From Prevotella sp. (lineage in GTDB: Bacteria; Bacteroidota; Bacteroidia; Bacteroidales; Bacteroidaceae): DNA of 64,000 bases. Numbering within the stretch: the stretch's first letter is position 1; the number at the start of each line of letters is the position of its first letter. This document shows, piece by piece, positions 56,532 through 64,000 of this stretch. Location: positions 1 to 64,000 of the forward strand of contig JAFTQG010000048.1 in assembly GCA_017462915.1 (NCBI GenBank), given 5' to 3'. A model generated the notes under the pieces. That model saw only the letters and a program-made list of their open reading frames with translations, ran no database searches and had not been told where the DNA came from. Both the position numbers and the translations under genes were made by a program.

Positions 56532-57605
56532 ATGAAGAAGATATTCATAACCGCATTGACAGCTGTACTCGCAGTGATGTCAGTAAACGCGCAGTGCAAC
56601 GAGAAGAAAGGTGCATGCTGCGGTGGTTTCACCCCAAGCTGGTTCGTACAGTTCCAGGGTGGCGTGCAGATGCCTTACACTCCTGGTGACAAGGGCGACC
56701 TGCTCTCACCGGCATGGGCAATCAACTTTGGCAGAAACATCTCTCCACTTGTCAGCGCACGCATCGGCATTGAGGGTGTAAACTCAAAGGTCTTCAACGC
56801 CTACACTGGCGAGAAGGAGAACTTCAAGTATGCAACAGGCTCTTTTGACGCCATGCTCAACGTGACAAACATCTTCACAAAGAAGTATTGCCACCCTGTA
56901 AACTTCTACCTCATCGGTGGTGTAGGTTGCAACTGGTCAGGCATGGAGACAAAAAACTCCAGCAAGTTCTCCCCTACTGTACGCCTCGGAGCGCAGGTAG
57001 ACTGGCGTGTTGCAAAGAACGTTGCCCTCAACCTCGAGTACCGTGCAAACAACACCAACGACCAGTTCAACGGACGTCTTGAGTCCGGTTCACACGACTG
57101 GTACTCTTCAATACTCCTCGGTGTGTCTATCGTACTCCCAGACCGCAAGGCTGTGAAGGACCGCAGCGGCGAGATTGACGCGCTCAACGCACAGATCAAT
57201 GCACTCCGTGCCGAGAACGAGGCTCTCAAGAACCGCAAGGCTGAGGTACAGGTTGTAGAGAAGGTGAAGACTGTTGTCGAGAAGGAAGCTATCCTCCCTA
57301 ACGTATTCTTCTCTATCTCCAAGAGCAATATCTCCAAGCAGCAGTCTGCTAACGTCAAGGCTATCGCCGACTATCTCAAGGCTAATCCAGAGGTTAAGGT
57401 TACTATCAACGGCTATGCATCTCCTGAAGGAAATGCCAAGTTCAACCAGAAGCTCTCAGAGGCACGTGCCAAGGCTGTGGCTGACATGCTTGTCAAGAAG
57501 TACGGCATTGATGCATCACGCATCACAACTACAGGCAATGGTCCTACAAGCGACATCTATCCTGAGAACGAGCTCAACCGTGTCGCTGTCTCTGTAGCAA
57601 AATAA
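56532..57605 (+). CDS. OmpA-family outer-membrane protein
   Basis: The 357-residue protein has a signal peptide ending VNAQ, a beta-barrel N-terminal half (about 25-210), a short coiled coil (ALNAQINALRAENEALKNRK) and a C-terminal OmpA domain with FFSISKSNISKQQ, VTINGYASPEGNAKFNQKLS and the peptidoglycan-binding Asp/Arg in the AKFNQKLSEARAKAVADMLV and NRVAVSVAK parts. It anchors the outer membrane to peptidoglycan. It follows the TonB receptor gene by 79 bases and ends at a strong terminator, so the two may share a transcript. Confidence 0.93.
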   Translation: MKKIFITALTAVLAVMSVNAQCNEKKGACCGGFTPSWFVQFQGGVQMPYTPGDKGDLLSPAWAINFGRNISPLVSARIGIEGVNSKVFNAYTGEKENFKYATGSFDAMLNVTNIFTKKYCHPVNFYLIGGVGCNWSGMETKNSSKFSPTVRLGAQVDWRVAKNVALNLEYRANNTNDQFNGRLESGSHDWYSSILLGVSIVLPDRKAVKDRSGEIDALNAQINALRAENEALKNRKAEVQVVEKVKTVVEKEAILPNVFFSISKSNISKQQSANVKAIADYLKANPEVKVTINGYASPEGNAKFNQKLSEARAKAVADMLVKKYGIDASRITTTGNGPTSDIYPENELNRVAVSVAK

Positions 57606-57642
57606 GCAAAACAGATAAAACATATTTTCATATAAAGAAATT

Positions 57643-57678
57643 CGCCGGATGATTCAATCTATCATCCGGCGTTTTTTT
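57643..57678 (+). terminator. Terminator after the OmpA gene
   Basis: CGCCGGATGA (57643-57652) and TCATCCGGCG (57662-57671) form a perfect 10-bp stem followed by seven T residues. A textbook intrinsic terminator. Confidence 0.92.
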
Positions 57679-57722
57679 GTTCCTGTCACTAATCATGTCA
57701 ACAGCTTGCAAGATGGAAGATT

Positions 57723-57964
57723 ACTGGTCACCTTCCACCATGCAAAAGGTGACGGTTGACACGATGAAAGGTAACGGTTGACACGATAAAAGGTGACGGT
57801 TGACACGATGAAAGGTGACGGTTGACACGATAAAAGGTGACGGTTGACACGATGAAAGGTAACGGTTGGCACGATGAAAGGTGACGGTTGACACGATGAA
57901 AGGTAACGGTTGGCAAGGCGAAAGGTGACCTTCCACCCGCTAAACGGTCACCCTCAGCACAAAA
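57723..57964. repeat. Tandem 22-bp repeat array, about 11 units
   Basis: The unit contains GGTGAC or GGTAAC, then GGTTGACACGAT, and is 22 bp long. Units start at 57723, 57745 and every 22 bases to 57943; the outer units are diverged. Short open frames cross it only because 22 is not a multiple of three, and they read as repeats in every frame. It lies downstream of the OmpA terminator. Confidence 0.92.
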
Positions 57965-58426
57965 AGAAAAAATATTACTGTTCGCTAAACATGTAGAACT
58001 TCCCGTATTGATATGATTGAGTGATTGACAAGCACATTCTATTGTCTTCACCGTGCAAAACCCGAGATGGTTTCTTGATGGATACAGTGCGCTCTGAAAG
58101 AGCAGCAAGCGCAAAGCCCAGGGCAGAGCGTAGCGACACCCTGGGTGGCGTCAGGTAATAAAAAAAAACGTAGCTGGCGCGCTGAAAGTACAAAAGCGTA
58201 GCTCAGTCGTTTTGTTGTTTAGCCGTCAAGGGCTCCCCATAAAACCGTAAAACCTCATAACCGCCCAACCGTATCTATTATGCTTTTGCGCTTACAGCGC
58301 GCCTACATATATATAATTTTGCTTTCCCTGGGTGTCGCTACGCTCTGCCCCGGGCTTTGCGCTCATTGGACTTTCAGTCCGTGGAAATGCTGTAGCAATC
58401 TTGTTTTTTTAGCAGACACACATAAA
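57965..58426. other. Non-coding region with a long-range inverted repeat
   Basis: No convincing gene is visible. It holds two GC-rich 38-base arms (58108 and 58326) described separately, with A/C-rich words (CATAACCGCCCAACCG) in the spacer, and ends at the 193-bp element. Confidence 0.6.
58108..58363. repeat. 38-bp inverted arms separated by 180 bases
   Basis: The arm at 58108-58145 (starting AGCGCAAAGCCC) matches the complement of 58326-58363 (ending GGGCTTTGCGCT) at 36 of 38 positions. Flanking words such as GCGCGC and TGAAAG also mirror each other. I recall similar words being frequent in Bacteroidetes intergenic DNA, but I cannot check that here. Confidence 0.75.
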
Positions 58427-58619
58427 CCCAAATCGGTCATTAGACCGACAGAAAGCAATATTCTGTTATCGTTATACGGTCTTTTCATCCGTTTCACTTT
58501 TCTCTTCGCTGTCTTGCTTCCCGTTCCGTCTCGACATAGCCCACTATGCCTTCGCCGAAATGGTTGCAATACAACGGAGATAAAAACGAAACGAAATGAA
58601 ATCTAATGACTGATTTGGG
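58427..58619 (-). mobile_element. 193-bp MITE-like element, copy 3
   Basis: The ends are CCCAAATCGGTCATTAGA and TCTAATGACTGATTTGGG, with flanks ATAAA on both sides, a 5-bp target duplication. It has the orientation of copy 2 and the same length, with scattered base differences. No coding capacity for a transposase. Confidence 0.92.
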
Positions 58620-58641
58620 ATAAAAGAAAAACCCTCCAAAG

Positions 58642-58696
58642 AAAAAATTCTCCCTGCAATCCAGCCAGTCTGTAACCGACTGTATTGCAGGGAGAA
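58642..58696 (-). terminator. Terminator after eno
   Basis: TTCTCCCTGCAAT (58648-58660) and ATTGCAGGGAGAA (58684-58696) form a perfect 13-bp stem. On the minus strand a T-run follows (A642-647 on plus). It lies 95 bases beyond the eno stop. Confidence 0.85.
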
Positions 58697-58791
58697 GAGT
58701 TTATACTGTCATCATGTAGGCCTTACTGCGATTACCGATACAAGGCGAATGCTTTACCGACATGCCTGCATGACTGACAGACACATAATCA

Positions 58792-60120
<1,329 letters not shown>

Positions 60121-60184
60121 TTATAAAAAAATGCCTGAAAAGGCAAGAATCATCATATTAAGAACTACTGCAAACGCCAACACG

Positions 60185-60994
60185 TCATGCCCTCTGTCGC
60201 ACAGCCTCAAACATCAGTATTGCGGCAGAGACGGAGACATTCAGCGAATCGAGCCTGCCAAGCATCGGGATACGTATGTGTGCATCGGCCGCCTCACGCC
60301 ACTGGCTGGTAAGGCCTGTAGACTCCGTGCCCATGACGATGGCGGTCGCTCCTGTCATCGGCGTGTCGTAGTACAACCGCGAGTCCTGCAACTGTGCCGT
60401 GAGTATCTGTATCTTCCTATCTTTTAGGAAGGAGATGCACTCCTCGGATGTGCACGCCACCGTAGGAACGGTAAATATCGCCCCTATCGAGGAGCGTATG
60501 AGATTAGGGTTGAAGAGGTCGGTCAGCGGATCGCAGACTATCACCGCGTCGGCCTTTGCCGCATCGGCACTGCGGAGCACGGCACCGAGATTGCCCGGCT
60601 TCTCCACGCTCTCAAGGACGACAATCAGCGGATTGTCAGGGAGGGAAAGGCCGTCAAGAGCAGCATGGCGCACCTTCATCTCAGCCATTACGCCCTCCGT
60701 ACTGCCACGATATGCCACCTTCTCATACAGCGTCTTGCTTATGTTCACGCACTGAACGCCGCCAATGCCGTGAGGAAGCAATGCCGAGAAACGCTCCATT
60801 TCCTCTTCGCCGGCAATATCAGGGCAGCAGAACAATGTCTCCACCTCATACCCTGCATTGAGACAATGCATCAGTTCCCTCTGTCCCTCGACGACAAAAA
60901 GACCATGCTTCCTGCGCTCCGAACTTTTCTGCTGTAGCTGCAGGAGGCGTTTTATCTTGGGATTCTGGGCGGATGTTATCATTTCCTTTTCCAT
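60185..60994 (-). CDS. TrmH/SpoU-type RNA 2'-O-methyltransferase
   Basis: From 60994 (MEKEMITSAQNPKIKRLLQL) the protein has 269 residues. The N-terminal substrate-binding domain (to about 100) precedes the SPOUT domain with VVLESVEKPGNLGAVLRSAD, ADAVIVCDPLTDLFNPNLIR, VMGTESTGLTSQWREAADA and IPMLGRLDSLNVSVSAAILM, the trefoil-knot motifs. The target, an rRNA or tRNA ribose, is not predictable. It overlaps the permease gene by 16 bases. Confidence 0.9.
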   Translation of the reverse strand: MEKEMITSAQNPKIKRLLQLQQKSSERRKHGLFVVEGQRELMHCLNAGYEVETLFCCPDIAGEEEMERFSALLPHGIGGVQCVNISKTLYEKVAYRGSTEGVMAEMKVRHAALDGLSLPDNPLIVVLESVEKPGNLGAVLRSADAAKADAVIVCDPLTDLFNPNLIRSSIGAIFTVPTVACTSEECISFLKDRKIQILTAQLQDSRLYYDTPMTGATAIVMGTESTGLTSQWREAADAHIRIPMLGRLDSLNVSVSAAILMFEAVRQRA

Positions 60995-62175
60995 ATCAAT
61001 GTAATCTTCCTTCTTATGACAATATAGTTGAGTGAGGAGACAAATGCCCAAATGGCGACACCGAGGACAGCGGCCGGCATGAGACTTGTCTCTGAAAGCT
61101 CAGGGAACAACTGGTATATGAAGCTCATGTAATAGCCTCTGACAAGGTACAGGAGCACCAGCGACACGACAAGCACCACGGCATTGAGCCCTACGGTGAG
61201 CAACTGATATGGCATAGCCACACGTGCCGGCGAATAACCTATAAGGAGCAGGTTTTCAAGTTTTTCGGTATTCTTCTGCACAAGGAGGTAAACCGAGAGC
61301 ATGAGTATATAAAACGACAACACGCTTATCACTGCCCCGATAAGCATAACGATAGTGACCACCATGCGGAGGAAGTATGTCGTCTTCTCGGCATCCAGCC
61401 TGTCGGTCTCCACCTCGTATCCATGCTGGTCGAGATATGCCGTAATATTCTCGTCGGCAGGGTTGCCAACCTCCAGCAGAAGGCGGTTGGGAGCACTCTC
61501 ACGTCCGTCGGCAAGCACGCCGTTACTCCACTCCATAAATGCCTGTGGCACAAGGATTGTATTCAGTCTGTTGGAGAATCCTATCACCTTTCCCTTGAAC
61601 TCCTTCATTCCAGCACCGGAATGCGCAAAGATACGGAAGTCTATCATCGAGACAAGTCCGTCTGAAATCTTCGGCAAGGAATGGCTCTGGGCAAAGCCGA
61701 AATTATACATATTTATATAACTTCTCGGCAGGATGACAGGCACGGCATCGTTTCCGGCTGTGTACGTCCAGTCTTTCAGCGGCACGTCTATAAACTCATC
61801 GGGCACAGACTCGAGGAATATCTCGGAGTTGAGTATCGTCTGTCCCTCTATGCCCATCTGCGCCTCGACCTTGTACTCCACAGAGGAGAAGCGCCCTACC
61901 CTTGCCGCGAACGGCTGACGGCGTAGGTCATCGATTTCCGAAGAAGAGAAAGTGTTGGCATTTCCGCTTACAGTCGTCGCCATGCTTATCTTCTTCGACA
62001 CTATGAGGTAGTCGCTTTTCATGAACGAGTCCTGCTGGGTGAATACAGGCAACACGTCATTATAGAACTGATACCCCAATAACACAATAAGCATACCGAA
62101 CAGATTGGCAAGGACAAACCCTGCAAACTGTGGTATGCTTATATGCTGACGAAGTAATTTCCAGACTAAACCCAT
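60979..62175 (-). CDS. FtsX/MacB-type ABC transporter permease-like protein
   Basis: The 398-residue protein has an N-terminal span (about 17-38), a long periplasmic domain (about 45-270) and three C-terminal spans (about 278-305, 325-350, 370-392), which is the layout of MacB-like permeases. The ATPase partner is not adjacent. It may move lipoproteins or peptides; the substrate is unknown. The gene overlaps the methyltransferase gene by 16 bases, so the pair is probably coupled. Confidence 0.8.
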   Translation of the reverse strand: MGLVWKLLRQHISIPQFAGFVLANLFGMLIVLLGYQFYNDVLPVFTQQDSFMKSDYLIVSKKISMATTVSGNANTFSSSEIDDLRRQPFAARVGRFSSVEYKVEAQMGIEGQTILNSEIFLESVPDEFIDVPLKDWTYTAGNDAVPVILPRSYINMYNFGFAQSHSLPKISDGLVSMIDFRIFAHSGAGMKEFKGKVIGFSNRLNTILVPQAFMEWSNGVLADGRESAPNRLLLEVGNPADENITAYLDQHGYEVETDRLDAEKTTYFLRMVVTIVMLIGAVISVLSFYILMLSVYLLVQKNTEKLENLLLIGYSPARVAMPYQLLTVGLNAVVLVVSLVLLYLVRGYYMSFIYQLFPELSETSLMPAAVLGVAIWAFVSSLNYIVIRRKITLIWKRK

Positions 62176-62234
62176 CTGCTTATCTATATTTTACTTCAGG
62201 TCTTGATAATCTCCTTCTGTCGCTCACATCCTGT

Positions 62235-62624
62235 TTAGAATGGGAGGTCGTCCGTGCTGTCACCTGATGCAGGCTGTGCAAAAGGATCGGCTGGGGCTGC
62301 TGCCGGGGCCGGCTCTGCGAATGGAGGCATGTCGCCTGCTGCAGGAGCGGTGTTGGCAACAATCTGGCGAACATCAAACGCACGGATACTGTTGAACCAG
62401 CGGCCGTTATACTCGCGGGCGTCAATGTCGAAAGAGACATTAACTTCCTGACCTACCTGGATATTGAAACGCTGCAGACGGTCCTCGCCAAACACCGAGA
62501 ACACCATCTTGCGTGGGAAACTGTCGTGAGTCTCTATAACAAAATCCTGCGCAGCCCATGTGCCACGAGCACTCTCGCCTGTACGCTTTTCTGCTGCATA
62601 AATGACTTTTCCTTGTAATTCCAT
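62235..62624 (-). CDS. DUF3127 protein with SSB-like C-terminal tail
   Basis: The 129-residue protein has an OB-like N-terminal domain (about 1-90, MELQGKVIYAAEKRTGESAR) typical of DUF3127, then an Ala/Pro-rich linker and the tail STDDLPF. The end DDLPF closely resembles the acidic tip of SSB that recruits replication and repair proteins. A DNA-binding or replication-linked role is therefore plausible but inferred. It lies 55 bases upstream of the permease on the minus strand and divergent from dnaN. Confidence 0.85.
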   Translation of the reverse strand: MELQGKVIYAAEKRTGESARGTWAAQDFVIETHDSFPRKMVFSVFGEDRLQRFNIQVGQEVNVSFDIDAREYNGRWFNSIRAFDVRQIVANTAPAAGDMPPFAEPAPAAAPADPFAQPASGDSTDDLPF

Positions 62625-62750
62625 AGTTGCTTATTCTTAAATTATAGTCCTTTTATTCTTTAATGTCAAAAACAATTCAGTTAGATTTCCTGAATTCGTT
62701 TGCGAAATTACTAAAATATTTTTAAAAGGGTCGGAATTTAATGTCGTTTT

Positions 62751-62782
62751 TTTGTTTTATTATAAATAAATGCGTAAATTTG
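62751..62782 (+). promoter_or_regulatory. Promoter of dnaN
   Basis: A TTTG -33 box (62751-62754), a 20-base gap and a TAAATTTG -7 box (62775-62782) form a near-ideal Bacteroidetes promoter 48 bases before the dnaN ATG. Confidence 0.75.
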
Positions 62783-62830
62783 TACCTTGAAGAACTGAAA
62801 ACAACAACTAAAAAAAACAAATATAAGATT

Positions 62831-63955
62831 ATGAGATTCACAGTTTCCAGCACAACACTTAGCAGTCGGCTGAATACTCTTTCAAAAGTCATCAACAGCA
62901 AGAACTCCATGCCTATTCTTGACTGTTTTCTTTTCGAGGTTCAGGATGGCGTGCTGACCATCACAGCATCAGACAGCGAGAACACGATGAAGAGCAAGAT
63001 CTCCCTCGACGAATACGATACAAACGGGGCTTTCTGCATCACCAACCGCACCATACTCGATGCAATGAAGGAACTTGCTGAGCAACCTGTCACGATAGAC
63101 GTCAACCTCGAAACATTGCAGACTAAGATAGTGTATCTCAACGGTATGTATAACATCGTCGCACTGTCTGCCGACGAGTATCCGCGCACTGTCGCCATGC
63201 AGGACGATGCCACTGTGATTACCATGCAGTCGAGCATCATCGCCGAGAATATAGCTCGCTCGCTGTTCGCAACAGCACAGGACGAGTTGCGCCCTGTAAT
63301 GAATGCGATATACTTTGACCTCAAGCCTGACAGCCTCGCCATCGTGGCAAGCGACGGACATAAGCTCGTGCGCAACCTCAACTTCACCGTAAAGAGTGAG
63401 CAGCCGGCATCGTTTATCCTGCCGAAGAAGCCTGCATCTCTCCTCAGGAATGTCCTTGCAAAGGACGAGTCGGAGGTCGTAATAAGATTTGACAGCCGCA
63501 ATGCGGAAATCACATATACCGACGGTACACTCATCTGCCGTCTTACAGAAGGACGCTACCCGAACTATGCCAGCGTAATACCGCAGAACAACTCCAACAA
63601 GATGACCATCGACCGCAAGGTATTGCTCGGCGCACTGAAGCGCGTACTGCCTTTCGCAAGCGACGCAAGCCAGCTCGTACGCCTGCATATTGAGAGCGGA
63701 AAGATTGAAATCAGCTCCGAGGATATAGACTTCTCTACAAGTGCGAAGGAGGAATCCATCTGCGAATATGACGGCATTCCGATGAACATCGGCTTCAAGG
63801 GAACGACTCTTACTGAGGTGCTCAACAACCTCGACAGCGAGGAGATAATCATGGAACTGGCAGACCCTGCACGTGCAGGACTTATCATCCCGGCACAGCA
63901 GCCTGAGAACGAGGACATCCTCATGCTTCTCATGCCTATGCTCCTCAACGACTAA
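62831..63955 (+). CDS. dnaN: DNA polymerase III beta sliding clamp
   Basis: The clamp tethers the polymerase and other enzymes to DNA. From 62831 (MRFTVSSTTLSSRLNTLSKV) it has 374 residues; the open frame from 62741 starts before the promoter and is not used. Three clamp domains are present, with VINSKNSMPILDCFLFEVQD, SDGHKLVRNLN and the C-terminal LLMPMLLND region, which forms the hydrophobic protein-binding pocket. The length is normal. It is not next to dnaA here, unlike in many bacteria. Confidence 0.97.
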   Translation: MRFTVSSTTLSSRLNTLSKVINSKNSMPILDCFLFEVQDGVLTITASDSENTMKSKISLDEYDTNGAFCITNRTILDAMKELAEQPVTIDVNLETLQTKIVYLNGMYNIVALSADEYPRTVAMQDDATVITMQSSIIAENIARSLFATAQDELRPVMNAIYFDLKPDSLAIVASDGHKLVRNLNFTVKSEQPASFILPKKPASLLRNVLAKDESEVVIRFDSRNAEITYTDGTLICRLTEGRYPNYASVIPQNNSNKMTIDRKVLLGALKRVLPFASDASQLVRLHIESGKIEISSEDIDFSTSAKEESICEYDGIPMNIGFKGTTLTEVLNNLDSEEIIMELADPARAGLIIPAQQPENEDILMLLMPMLLND

Positions 63956-63974
63956 ACCTACAGGAATCAATAAT

Positions 63975-64000
63975 ATGCATAGGATGAAGACATATAAGGC
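63975..64000 (+). CDS. Possible start of the next gene, cut by the window end
   Basis: An ATG at 63975 (or 63984) opens a frame with MHRMKTYK that runs off the window. In related genomes a DNA polymerase III epsilon-type exonuclease gene often follows dnaN. Too little sequence is seen to support that here. Confidence 0.3.

Noticed and set aside
57723-57964. 22-bp array as a CRISPR array
   Set aside because: The units are contiguous, without unique spacers of 25-40 bases, and no cas genes are near.
57721-58114. Two overlapping minus-strand frames made of repeated HRVNRHLSSCQP-like words
   Set aside because: These are translations of the 22-bp tandem array; no start context, no non-repeat protein.
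62969-63970. 333-residue minus-strand frame over dnaN
   Set aside because: Antisense to the sliding clamp; rich in Cys and His, no family motifs.

Overview
The window looks like chromosomal DNA of a Bacteroidota species, most probably Prevotella or a close relative. Evidence: Bacteroidetes-type -7 boxes (TAnnTTTG) stand before many genes with TTTG -33 boxes about 20 bases upstream of some, Shine-Dalgarno sites are almost absent, and the gene set is typical of the group (Oar-like TonB receptor, DUF3127, M64 and M6 peptidases, UpxY-type NusG paralogue, short ProS, Nudix-type AraR). The genus is an inference. I found no rRNA, tRNA or CRISPR array.

Layout. 1-840: non-coding, with hairpins and a gene remnant. 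841-7526 (minus): SPOR lipoprotein-ruvX-def-TPR protein, then thrS-infC-rpmI-rplT ending in a strong terminator. 7692-8540 (plus): three small envelope-type genes behind a good promoter. 8877-16628 (minus): membrane protein, glgB, YhcH-like, MORN protein, C_GCAxxG_C_C protein, kdsB, ugd. 16815-21743: SGNH hydrolase, an opposed acetyltransferase, then sprT-like, purN, membrane protein, cupin and queF. 21861-24952 (minus): M64 peptidase, short folK, proS. 25346-35957 (plus): a complete L-arabinose locus, araM-araP-araR-araD-araA-araB-tkt-rpiB, in which araB carries an in-frame TGA. 36105-42662: an AT-rich accessory island. 43300-50162: N-acetylglucosamine kinase-like gene, mscS, phospholipase D-like, tsaE, birA, pyrH. 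50270-57605 (plus): M6 protease, TonB receptor, OmpA protein. 58792-62624 (minus): eno, an rRNA methyltransferase, a permease and DUF3127. 62831-63955 (plus): dnaN.

The most interesting locus is 36406-42160 on the minus strand. In order of transcription it holds a NusG/UpxY-like antiterminator behind a leader of about 480 bases, a 93-residue precursor, a radical SAM-SPASM maturase, a second SPASM-like protein without the radical SAM motif, a 91-residue accessory protein, TatA, TatC and a lipoprotein. The precursor has a twin-arginine signal, a lipobox and ten cysteines at exactly every fourth position. I read it as a ribosomally made, radical-SAM-modified peptide that is folded inside the cell, exported by a dedicated Tat system and lipid-anchored. 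The individual protein families have database names (CXXX repeat peptide system), but I know of no characterised product; the lipid anchor and the dedicated antiterminator are my inferences.

Two repeat families also stand out. The first is a 193-bp element with 18-bp terminal inverted repeats; three copies are bounded by perfect 5-bp target duplications (8660, 43011, 58427) and a fourth is decayed (49221). The second is a 22-bp-phased GGTnAC repeat at 18048, 42662 and 57723. Several intergenic spaces also contain G/T-rich and A/C-rich word pairs that form imperfect hairpins.
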